Shown here piece after piece: positions 43,854 through 52,380 of a DNA stretch of 64,000 nt. The position numbers were made by a program, and so were the translations under genes. The notes under the pieces were generated by a model that had not been told where the DNA came from, searched no databases, and was given only the letters and a program-made list of their open reading frames with translations. The DNA lies in NCBI GenBank assembly GCA_025146925.1, contig CP102260.1, forward strand, positions 139,001 through 203,000, in the 5' to 3' direction. Position 1 is the first letter of the stretch. Each line of letters opens with the position of its first letter. This stretch comes from [Bacteroides] pectinophilus. Lineage in GTDB: Bacteria > Bacillota > Clostridia > Lachnospirales > Lachnospiraceae.

Positions 43854-46800
43854 ATGAAACAAAAGCATGGTAGAAAATCCAAGATTGCGGCATTGCTCGC
43901 AGCTTGCGCCCTTACTGTTTCGGCAATGATAGCAGGCGGAACCCTGTCCGTCAGCGCAGACGCTGGAGAAGCTAAAGAAAATGTAGGTGGCATATTTCTT
44001 ATAAGCGGAGGAACCGCTGCGAACGGAGATTACAGCTATGACGAAAATAATAGCTTGCTGACCATTCTGAAAAGCACACCAATAACAATAAAGAGCGTAA
44101 ACAATCAATTTGTCAACGCAAAAATCTTTATTAAAAACGGCGTTGATGCGAATATTACGCTTGACACTCTGCGCATCAGACCGACCGACGGCGCCGCTAT
44201 ATCTATGGGCGACAGCTCTGCGAGCGTAACCATAACCATTAAAGGTGGGACTTCCAACTATCTGAACGGCGTGAACGCGGCAGGCATTGAAAAGCTGTCC
44301 GAAAACGGAAGGCTTACAATCACCTGCGAACACGCAGACGAAGAAAACCATCAGTGCGACATGAACTGCGGTATGCTTGACGCAAGGTGCAGCGCGGGAC
44401 ACGGCGCGGGCATAGGCGCTTCAGGATGTAATTATGGAACCGAAACCGGCGGCATATACATAAAAGGCGGCGTGATCTTAGCTGTAGGCCATGACGGCGC
44501 AGGCATCGGCGGCAGCAATTTAGCCGATGTATCCGACATCAATATTTCGGGCGGCATAATCGAAGCATGGGGAGATAATGGCGCCGCAGGCATCGGCAGC
44601 GCCACTAACGGCGGCATTGGCTCTATAAACATAAGCGGCGGCATAATTTCGGCATACGGCAGTGCATTCAGAAATTCCAGCGGCAGCCACTTTTACGGCG
44701 CGGCAATAGGCGCTGCTTACTGCAGCAGATTTGACAGCATAAACATAAGCGGCGGCACTATCTACGCAAATACCGCTTATGACAGCAATGGCACAGGCGG
44801 AGTCGCTGTCGGCGCAGGAAACAACTGCAACTCGGACAGGACAGGTATAATCAGAATTTCCGACGGCGTTGTTTACGCAGTTGGCAGCGGCAGCACTGAC
44901 GCAATCGGCGTTACCGACAGCGTGGCAGACCCTGCCGACATCGTAATAGACGGCGGCTCGGTATATCCGAAGTGCGGCGACGACTGTACCGTACATTCCG
45001 ACAAAATAGGTATGTCCTCCCTGCCGAAGGACTCAAGCGGCAGAGAGCTGATTTTACTGGAAATAGACAATTCGGGCAATGAAAGCATTACCGTAAACGG
45101 AAAAGCATATCCGTCAAACAGCACATACAACACCGATTTTGATAATTCGACAGAGGTTAAAAAGTCCTACGTTTTCATGCCGAAAACCGGCAGAAACAGC
45201 GTAACGGTAGGCAATACAACCACCGACTATATTTACACCGAAAACGGTCTGGTAAACGCTGAAGATATGAAGCTTGACTTCTACGCAACAGACAGCAATA
45301 AACCACTTGTCTACGGAACAGACTATAAAATTGACGGCTCCACGCTGAAAATTTTATCGGACAAGGGCATTACCGTAAAAAATGTTGACCCGACGCAGCC
45401 GTGCAGCAACGACATTTACATTGAGAGCGGCGTTTCCGCAAACATTACTTTTGCGGGAATAAATATCCAAAGAGGTCTGAATGAACTCAGCGCTGTTGAA
45501 ATTGCCGAAAACAGCAGCGGAAATGTAAACATAATCCTTGCCGACAACACGGACAATATTATTTCTACAACCTATAATTACGCCGCACTGTCCAAGAACT
45601 CAGACAGTGCCGAATGCGGAACGCTCACCATATCCTGCCAACACAGCGGAGAAGCCGGCCATATCTGCGGCAGCAGCTGCGGCGGACTTAATGCGGCAAG
45701 CTCTAACTACCCTGCGGCTATCGGCGGCGATGATAACAGATCCGCAAGCAACATTGTCATAAACGGCGGCAGAATCAATGCAAAAGGCAGCAAGGGCGCA
45801 GGCATCGGCGGCGGTTATAACGCTAAGGCAAACAATATTACTGTCAACGGCGGTATAATCAACGCAGAAAGCGTCTTTGGCGCAGCCATCGGCGGCGGGC
45901 AGGGCGGCAGCGCTGACGGCATTTACATTAACGGCGGTATTGTCAACGCTGTTATAACCTACTTTAACAATAATAACGCTTACGGCTGCGCGATCGGTTC
46001 AGGCGCAACCGGTCAGGCAGACAACATTATTATAAACGACGGTATCGTAACCGCCCAGGGCGGCTACAACAGCTACGCGCTCGGCGGCTGGTCAAATTCC
46101 GAAAACACCCGTAACTACCAAATAAACGGCGGTATGGTTTATCTGGTAAATGACAAGACTAAGAACCTGAAGCCGTTCAGCAGCGACGCTAAACTCAAAA
46201 ACAATAACGGCGAGTACGTCTATCTTGCCGCAATCAGCAACCCGAACGGCGAGGAAATCACTATAAACGGCGACCCTCAGCAGTACAGATTCCTCAGCAG
46301 CTCCGATATGACCTTTTATGCTTACGTTCCCAAGGATATAGCAGGCACTGCAAGCGTAAAGGTAGGCGACAAGCAGTATTCCTACGGTCTTAACGAAGGA
46401 ATATTCGAGGAAATGGGATCCGACCTTGTTATTAGAGGCGACAACGAAATCCTTGAATACGGATTAGAATACACTTACCCTGCCAAAACGGGCATACTTA
46501 CAGTAAACAACTGCGCCGGCAGCGTAACCATAAAGAACGCCGATGAAAGCGTTCCCACAAACAACCGTATCTATATCGGCAGCGATGAAGCGCCGTCAAC
46601 CGTCAACGTTACCCTTAACGGCGTAAACATTTACGCCCCTTGCGACAGCGACAGCGGTACGTACCACCCTGCAATCGAGTGCAATGAATATGTAGCCTGC
46701 AATCTTATAATCGACGGCGGCAGCACAAACAAGCTGGTAGCAATAGACAGCGAAACAACAATCTCAGTAGGACGCAGCCTGACTGTAAGCTGCTATGCAG

Positions 46801-49800
46801 GCTCTGCCGAATACGGTCACATCTGCGATGAAACCTGCGGCACTCTTTATGTCGAGCAGGAAGACATAGCTCCCGCTATCGGCATACTTGATTCCGAGCC
46901 GGATAAGTTCATCGAATTCAAAAGCGGCAGGATAACCGTTATTTCCGGCGATGAAAACGCAATAGACGGCTATCAGGAGGGAAAAATAATCCTCTCAGGC
47001 GGATTTATCTACGCAAAGAGCGAGGGTGCCTCCGCTCTCGGAAACGCAAAATATTTCTCCCTTTCAAAGGGCGTTTACACCCTTGAAAGCAATCAGAGAT
47101 ATTACGCTTTAGCTACAACAAACAACACTGACGGCGAGGTTCATATAGACAGCTCCGCTTCCGTATATATCCGCGGCAAAAACGGGGCATACGGCGAACA
47201 GACCTACGGCATAAACGCAATCAGCAAAGCTCCCGTTTCCTGTAGCGAAAATGCGGATGGCAGCTATCCTGAGGTTGCTCTTATTACAATAGCCAACCCA
47301 CAGAATGAGGACGTTTACTTTAACGGAAAGCTTCTGCCATTCAAAACCCACAGCGATTCCGACACTAACCTCTACATTTACGCCGACCGCTCGGCAAAGC
47401 ATACCGTTAAGGTCGGCGGCAGCGAAAAAACATACGAATACATTGCTGCCATGCGCGCCTTTGCAGCCATAGGAAGCGACCTTGTTATCACTGCGGCTGA
47501 CGGCTCGGCGCTTACCCCGGGCGTTGATTACGACTATTATATCTCCTCTGTAACGAACCCGGTTACGCAGGTATCCGCCGATATAGGAACGCTGAACGTT
47601 TACACAAATACTCCTGTTGTAATCAAGAACGCAGACGGCGTTTCCTCAACACAGGACATAATCGTAATCAATGCGTCCTATGCGGACGTTACCCTTGCGG
47701 GAGTAAATATCAGCTACCCGTCAATGTGGACCGACAGCTCAGCGCTCTGCATAGCCAATGACAACACCGCGTCAATCACGCTTGCAGACGGAACTACCAA
47801 CACTCTTATCTCTGACAGTATGTACGGCTGCGGCATTGCAAAAGACGGAACAGGCACATTGACAATAACTTGCGAAAAGGCTAAAAACGATTTTTCTCAC
47901 AAGTGTGACGAAAACTGCGGCACGCTCAGCGCAAAGGCGAATATGTACGGCTCCGCAATCGGCTCAACCAGCGGTCAGTACAACGGAAAAACTGCTCAAA
48001 AGATTACGATATTGGGCGGCAATATCACCGCGGCTTCTAAGCACGGCGCAGCAATCGGCGGCGGTATTTACACAGGCGCAGAGAATATCACTGTTTCAGG
48101 CGGCAATATCAACGCCACCGGCGGCGGCTCTTCAGCGGCAATCGGAAGCGGCGAAAAAAATTCAAGCTCCTCCGAAGCTGTAACCGCTGAAAATATAAAG
48201 ATTTTAGGCGGCAACATCAACGCAGTCGGCGGCTTCGGCGCGGCGGCAATCGGCGGCGGTAAGGAAAGCAGCGCCTCGGACATTACAATTGCGAACGCCA
48301 ATGTAAAAGCCGTAACAGACGATTACAGCGCAGCAATCGGCGGCGGTCAGAACGCAAACGGCAAAAACATCAGAATAGAAAACTCGACCCTTTACGCAGC
48401 AAGCCAATCCGGCGCAGCGATTATCGGCGGCGGCGTCGACGGAACAGGCGACAAAATCTATATCGAAAACAGCGTTGTTTCGCTGGTTCAGAAAGGCTCC
48501 TGCGGACCTGATATGATAGGAAACGGCGTTGACGGCGTTGCAAGCGAAATTTATATCGACAACAGCTCGGTAGCTATGTACTCGACAAACACATTCAGCC
48601 CCGATATTTCTCAGAACAGCCAGATAAAGAACAGCGCAGGCGAACCTGTTTACCTGCTGACAGTTGACAATCCTAACGGCGATGATGTCATCGTTGACGG
48701 CGTTATGGCAATTGCCGCCAACAATATTGCCGCCGACCCGAGCGACACAGGACTTCACTTATGGCTTGCAGACCGCGACCATTCGTTAGTATTCACAGAC
48801 GCAGACGGCGCGACAACCCAGATTGATTACCACTTCAACGACTTATTTAAAGTGTTCAAGCTTTGCGAGGCGGATATTGACGACGGCTATCGCTACAACG
48901 AAACCGCGCACTGGTATGTCTGCAAAAACAGCGACCTCTGCACCGTAAAGTTTAACTATCAAAAACACCTTGGCGGTAATGCGACCTGCACGGATAAGGC
49001 TGTTTGCGAAGCCTGCGGCTACGAATACGGAGAACCTCTCGGTCACAATATGCAGTATTTCGATTATGTCCCTGAAACCTGCACAACCGACGGAAACATT
49101 GAATACTACAAATGCGGTAACTGCAGCAAGCTGTTCACAGACGCTGACGGCAAAAACGAAATAACTTACGCCGATACGGTGATTGCGGCAAAGGGACACC
49201 GCTACCTCACGTCATGGACATTCGACAGCGACTCGCATTGGCATAAATGTGATGTCTGTGGCTCTGTGGATAAAATAGAGCCGCACGTTTCAAGCGGTCA
49301 TGCAACCGAAACTGCCGCTGAAACCTGCACAATCTGCGGATACGAAATCGCTCCGGTGCTGGGACACATTCATGCCAACAACCTTATGCCGGTTTATGCT
49401 GTTAAGCCTACCTGCACAAAGGGCGGCAATATTGGCTACTATGTATGCTCCTGCGGCAAGATGTTTGCCGACAGCAACGCTGCAACGGCGCTGACAGAAG
49501 CTGACATTGTTATTCCTGCGGCAGGACACGGAGCAACCGAAATCAGAAACAGAGTTGAGCCGACCGAAACAGCCAACGGCTACACAGGCGATGAATACTG
49601 CACGGTATGCAATGAACTTGTCAAGCGAGGCACGGTTATTCCTGCAACAGCTTCGTCGGGAACAACAACAACTCCGTCCGAACCTACTTCGGCTCCGTCG
49701 GGAACAACAACAACTCCGTCCGAACCTACTTCGGCTCCGTCGGGAACAACAACAACTCCGTCCGAACCTACTTCGGCTCCGTCGGGAACAACCACAACTC

Positions 49801-50168
49801 CGTCCGAACCTACTTCGGCTCTGACGGGAACAACAACTCTGTCCGAACCTACTTCGGCTCTGACGGGAACAACCACAACTCCGTCCGAAACCACTTCGGC
49901 TCAGTCGGGAACAACTACAACTCCGTCCGAAACCTCAGCCACAACCACGCTTCCGCCTGAGGACGCTGAGCTTCCGTTCATCAAGGACGAGTGCGGCAGG
50001 GTAATAGTTGACGAAAACGACCACGCCGCAGACAACGAAAGCGGTGATGCTGAAAAGTCCGAAAACGACGAAACCAACCCCGTCACAGGCGCTGCGGTAG
50101 CCGGACTAATAGCATTAATAATTCTGGCTGCGGCAGTAGCAGTTGTTTTAAGTAGAAAGAAAAAGTAA
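43854..50168 (+). CDS. Giant secreted beta-helix-like surface protein with sortase-type anchor
   Basis: 2104 residues. A signal peptide ends near SVSADA (about residue 37). Four modules each combine Gly-rich repeats (GAAIGGG, INGGIINA) that predict a right-handed beta-helix with one C-x8/9-H-x-C-x3-C-G-x-L motif, at Cys158, 595, 980 and 1340. Residues ~1690-1925 hold CxxC-containing ribbon repeats (CEACGYEYGEPLGH, CNVCG-like). A Ser/Thr/Pro repeat (~1935-2030) leads to NPVTG at 2075, a helix and RKKK: a variant sortase signal. A GGGGGG ribosome site precedes it. Codons favour GGC, AAC and GAC, unlike the GGA, AAT and GAT of its neighbours, indicating transfer. Likely adhesin or glycan binder. 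Confidence 0.9.
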   Translation: MKQKHGRKSKIAALLAACALTVSAMIAGGTLSVSADAGEAKENVGGIFLISGGTAANGDYSYDENNSLLTILKSTPITIKSVNNQFVNAKIFIKNGVDANITLDTLRIRPTDGAAISMGDSSASVTITIKGGTSNYLNGVNAAGIEKLSENGRLTITCEHADEENHQCDMNCGMLDARCSAGHGAGIGASGCNYGTETGGIYIKGGVILAVGHDGAGIGGSNLADVSDINISGGIIEAWGDNGAAGIGSATNGGIGSINISGGIISAYGSAFRNSSGSHFYGAAIGAAYCSRFDSINISGGTIYANTAYDSNGTGGVAVGAGNNCNSDRTGIIRISDGVVYAVGSGSTDAIGVTDSVADPADIVIDGGSVYPKCGDDCTVHSDKIGMSSLPKDSSGRELILLEIDNSGNESITVNGKAYPSNSTYNTDFDNSTEVKKSYVFMPKTGRNSVTVGNTTTDYIYTENGLVNAEDMKLDFYATDSNKPLVYGTDYKIDGSTLKILSDKGITVKNVDPTQPCSNDIYIESGVSANITFAGINIQRGLNELSAVEIAENSSGNVNIILADNTDNIISTTYNYAALSKNSDSAECGTLTISCQHSGEAGHICGSSCGGLNAASSNYPAAIGGDDNRSASNIVINGGRINAKGSKGAGIGGGYNAKANNITVNGGIINAESVFGAAIGGGQGGSADGIYINGGIVNAVITYFNNNNAYGCAIGSGATGQADNIIINDGIVTAQGGYNSYALGGWSNSENTRNYQINGGMVYLVNDKTKNLKPFSSDAKLKNNNGEYVYLAAISNPNGEEITINGDPQQYRFLSSSDMTFYAYVPKDIAGTASVKVGDKQYSYGLNEGIFEEMGSDLVIRGDNEILEYGLEYTYPAKTGILTVNNCAGSVTIKNADESVPTNNRIYIGSDEAPSTVNVTLNGVNIYAPCDSDSGTYHPAIECNEYVACNLIIDGGSTNKLVAIDSETTISVGRSLTVSCYAGSAEYGHICDETCGTLYVEQEDIAPAIGILDSEPDKFIEFKSGRITVISGDENAIDGYQEGKIILSGGFIYAKSEGASALGNAKYFSLSKGVYTLESNQRYYALATTNNTDGEVHIDSSASVYIRGKNGAYGEQTYGINAISKAPVSCSENADGSYPEVALITIANPQNEDVYFNGKLLPFKTHSDSDTNLYIYADRSAKHTVKVGGSEKTYEYIAAMRAFAAIGSDLVITAADGSALTPGVDYDYYISSVTNPVTQVSADIGTLNVYTNTPVVIKNADGVSSTQDIIVINASYADVTLAGVNISYPSMWTDSSALCIANDNTASITLADGTTNTLISDSMYGCGIAKDGTGTLTITCEKAKNDFSHKCDENCGTLSAKANMYGSAIGSTSGQYNGKTAQKITILGGNITAASKHGAAIGGGIYTGAENITVSGGNINATGGGSSAAIGSGEKNSSSSEAVTAENIKILGGNINAVGGFGAAAIGGGKESSASDITIANANVKAVTDDYSAAIGGGQNANGKNIRIENSTLYAASQSGAAIIGGGVDGTGDKIYIENSVVSLVQKGSCGPDMIGNGVDGVASEIYIDNSSVAMYSTNTFSPDISQNSQIKNSAGEPVYLLTVDNPNGDDVIVDGVMAIAANNIAADPSDTGLHLWLADRDHSLVFTDADGATTQIDYHFNDLFKVFKLCEADIDDGYRYNETAHWYVCKNSDLCTVKFNYQKHLGGNATCTDKAVCEACGYEYGEPLGHNMQYFDYVPETCTTDGNIEYYKCGNCSKLFTDADGKNEITYADTVIAAKGHRYLTSWTFDSDSHWHKCDVCGSVDKIEPHVSSGHATETAAETCTICGYEIAPVLGHIHANNLMPVYAVKPTCTKGGNIGYYVCSCGKMFADSNAATALTEADIVIPAAGHGATEIRNRVEPTETANGYTGDEYCTVCNELVKRGTVIPATASSGTTTTPSEPTSAPSGTTTTPSEPTSAPSGTTTTPSEPTSAPSGTTTTPSEPTSALTGTTTLSEPTSALTGTTTTPSETTSAQSGTTTTPSETSATTTLPPEDAELPFIKDECGRVIVDENDHAADNESGDAEKSENDETNPVTGAAVAGLIALIILAAAVAVVLSRKKK
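49656..49940 (+). repeat. 42 bp minisatellite in the wall-spanning region
   Basis: Four near-identical 42-base units from 49656, then shorter and diverged ones, encode about seven copies of SGTTTTPSEPTSAP. The region spaces the protein from the wall and is likely to vary in copy number between strains. Confidence 0.9.
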
Positions 50169-50181
50169 AAGAACAATAATC

Positions 50182-50213
50182 AGGCTCCCCAACTTATGTT
50201 GGAGAGCCTTTTT
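50182..50213 (+). terminator. Rho-independent terminator of the giant gene
   Basis: GGCTCCCCAAC (50182-50192) pairs with GTTGGAGAGCC (50197-50207) with one mismatch across TTAT, followed by six T. It starts 13 bases after the stop codon. Confidence 0.92.
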
Positions 50214-50314
50214 TCAGCTTTGAAACCATCAGGCTTTACAATGCCGCTGTCATCGGTGTGTATGACAGCTTCTTGCGTAGTCCGTTACGGATGGCCGTAA
50301 GATAAGATTTAAGT

Positions 50315-50350
50315 GCGGGGGAGTGTGGATAAAAGTACGAAAACTCAAAG
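50315..50350 (+). repeat. 36 bp direct repeat, right copy
   Basis: Identical to 43707-43742. Its last base directly abuts the duplicated rfbF leader that begins at 50351, so it marks the right edge of the inserted block. Confidence 0.92.
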
Positions 50351-50649
50351 AATAGGCAAGATTGCATATTTTGTCTGAATATGGTATATTAATTTTTATA
50401 ATTAGTCTTAATATGGGTTAACCAGATTTAATCTAATAAAAAGCGCCCAGTGTGCGGAAATGAGGAAAGTATGAAAGTCGTAATTCTTGCCGGAGGATTC
50501 GGAACGAGAATAAGTGAAGAAAGTCATCTTAAACCAAAGCCAATGATAGAGATTGGCGGTAAGCCTATTTTGTGGCATATTATGAAGGAGTATGCACATT
50601 ACGGATTTGATGAATTTATCATATGCTGTGGATATAAGCAGTACGTGAT
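50351..50649 (+). repeat. Right copy of the duplicated rfbF leader and 5' coding region
   Basis: Matches 43013-43312 (one single-base indel and a few substitutions in the leader, none seen in the coding part). It supplies the intact rfbF operon with its own leader, so the insertion left the downstream operon functional. Confidence 0.9.
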
Positions 50650-51250
50650 AAAGGAGTGGTTTGCAGACTACTATCTTCATAACAGCGACATTACATTTGA
50701 CTTTACAAAGGGCGGCGAGATGACCGTGCATAATAATAAGACGGAACCCTGGAAGGTTACGCTTATTGACACAGGCCTGAACACCATGACAGGCGGACGT
50801 GTAAAGAGAATACAGCAGTATGTCGGTGATGAGACATTTATGCTGACATATGGTGACGGAGTATGTGATGTAGATATAAACAAGCTTCTTGAGTTCCACA
50901 GAAGCCACGGGAAGATTGCCACAATGACGGCAGTATCAGTAGGACAGAGATTCGGTGTGCTTGATATAGATTCATCCAATACCATTAATTCCTTCAGAGA
51001 GAAGGATGATGTTGACGGCAGCAGAATTAATGCAGGTTATATGGTACTCGAGCCGGCAATATTTGATTATATAGCAGGAGATGACACCGTATTTGAGCAG
51101 GAGCCTCTCCGCAGGATGGCACAGATGGGTGAACTTAAGGCATATATGCATAACGGTTTCTGGCAGTGCATGGATACAAAGCGCGAGATGGAGAAGCTTG
51201 AAGAGTTATGGCAGAGCGGTAAGGCACCATGGAAGTCATGGAATGATTAA
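50471..51250 (+). CDS. rfbF: Glucose-1-phosphate cytidylyltransferase
   Basis: 259 residues, the usual RfbF length. [16 protein letters not shown] is the nucleotide-binding signature; [18 protein letters not shown] binds the sugar phosphate; LTYGDGVCDVDI carries the metal-binding Asp and INAGYMVLEP the second one. It makes CDP-glucose from CTP and glucose-1-phosphate, the entry to CDP-dideoxysugars. It is the first gene of rfbFGH. A GAGGAAAGT ribosome site precedes ATG 50471. A broken copy lies 7.3 kb upstream. The gap to rfbG holds a degenerate two-hairpin leader. Confidence 0.95.
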   Translation: MKVVILAGGFGTRISEESHLKPKPMIEIGGKPILWHIMKEYAHYGFDEFIICCGYKQYVIKEWFADYYLHNSDITFDFTKGGEMTVHNNKTEPWKVTLIDTGLNTMTGGRVKRIQQYVGDETFMLTYGDGVCDVDINKLLEFHRSHGKIATMTAVSVGQRFGVLDIDSSNTINSFREKDDVDGSRINAGYMVLEPAIFDYIAGDDTVFEQEPLRRMAQMGELKAYMHNGFWQCMDTKREMEKLEELWQSGKAPWKSWND

Positions 51251-51257
51251 TGGCTGC

Positions 51258-51303
51258 ACACAGACCTGATATGCCATGAAAAACGCGCAGAAATGGAGTA
51301 ATG
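51258..51303 (+). repeat. Degenerate two-hairpin leader, copy D
   Basis: The order of elements matches copies A and B (TGATATGCC, TGAAAAAC loop, GCGCA, AAATGGAG) but hairpin 1 and two of five pairs of hairpin 2 are lost. It precedes rfbG, starting at ATG 51304 with GGAG five bases ahead. Confidence 0.45.
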
Positions 51304-52371
51304 ATGAATCGCACAGATTTAAGCTTTTATAGAGGAAAAAGAGTTCTTATAACGGGACATACAGGTTTTAAGGGCTCATGGCTTTGCAGAATCCTTGTGA
51401 ATGCAGGGGCTGTTGTTACAGGATATTCCCTTGAACCGCCAACGAATCCGGCACTTTTTGATATGTGCGGACTTGAAGGTAAGATGAATTCTGTCATAGG
51501 AGACATAAGAGATTCTGAACACCTTAAGGAGGCATTTGCAAAGGCGCAGCCTGAGATAGTACTGCATCTGGCAGCACAGCCGATAGTAAGGGATTCATAT
51601 AAGAATCCTGTATACACATATGAGACGAATGTAATGGGAACGGTTAACATATGTGAATGTGTAAGGCAGAATGCCTGCGTAAAGTCATTTCTTAACGTGA
51701 CGACTGATAAGGTGTATGAGAATAAGGAATGGGTATGGGGCTACAGAGAGGACGAGCCGCTTGACGGATATGACCCATACTCTAACAGCAAGTCATGTTC
51801 GGAGCTTGTTACACACAGCTACAAGAACTCATTTTTTAATGATATGGATGTTGCCGTATCAACAGCAAGGGCAGGTAATGTCATAGGCGGCGGAGATTTT
51901 GCCAATGACAGAATAGTACCTGACTGCGCAAGGGCGTCATTTGCGGGAACGCCTATTGTTGTGCGTAATCCTCATTCAACAAGACCTTACCAGCATGTGC
52001 TTGAGCCGCTTGCAGCATATCTTATGATTGCAAAGGCACAGTATGAAGATAAGAAGTATCAGGGATACTATAATGTAGGACCGGATGAATCTGACTGTGT
52101 TACAACTGGAAGACTTGTTGATACGTTCTGTGAGGCATGGAATAAGGTTTCAGACAAGAAGGCATCATGGATCAACAAGTATGACGGAGGCCCTCACGAA
52201 GCGAATTTCCTTAAGCTCGACTGTTCAAAGCTTAAGAGCACATTTGGCTGGAAGCCGCGCTGGAACTTTGATGAGGCGATAAACAGAAGTGTTGAATGGT
52301 ACAATGTATATGACAACAACGGTGATGTTGCAGCATGCATGGACAGACAGATTAATGAATTTTTTGGATAG
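51304..52371 (+). CDS. rfbG: CDP-glucose 4,6-dehydratase
   Basis: 355-residue short-chain dehydrogenase. GHTGFKGSWLC is the NAD motif; TTDKVYENKE and YSNSKSCSE give the catalytic Thr/Tyr/Lys; ARAGNVIGGGDFANDRIVPD and RPYQHVLEPLAAYL are RfbG-specific. It oxidises and dehydrates CDP-glucose to CDP-4-keto-6-deoxyglucose. The next gene, rfbH, begins nine bases after its stop. ATG 51304 is preferred over 51301 for ribosome-site spacing. Confidence 0.95.
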   Translation: MNRTDLSFYRGKRVLITGHTGFKGSWLCRILVNAGAVVTGYSLEPPTNPALFDMCGLEGKMNSVIGDIRDSEHLKEAFAKAQPEIVLHLAAQPIVRDSYKNPVYTYETNVMGTVNICECVRQNACVKSFLNVTTDKVYENKEWVWGYREDEPLDGYDPYSNSKSCSELVTHSYKNSFFNDMDVAVSTARAGNVIGGGDFANDRIVPDCARASFAGTPIVVRNPHSTRPYQHVLEPLAAYLMIAKAQYEDKKYQGYYNVGPDESDCVTTGRLVDTFCEAWNKVSDKKASWINKYDGGPHEANFLKLDCSKLKSTFGWKPRWNFDEAINRSVEWYNVYDNNGDVAACMDRQINEFFG

Positions 52372-52380
52372 GAGACAGAT

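Noticed and set aside
43794-44402. 202-codon open frame on - at the start of the giant gene
   Set aside because: Antisense to the signal peptide and first module. Long reverse frames are expected in this repetitive, C-rich coding sequence.
49656-49940. Regular 42 bp repeats that could suggest a CRISPR array
   Set aside because: Units are contiguous with no unique spacers, are in frame and encode a Ser/Thr/Pro wall-spanning repeat.
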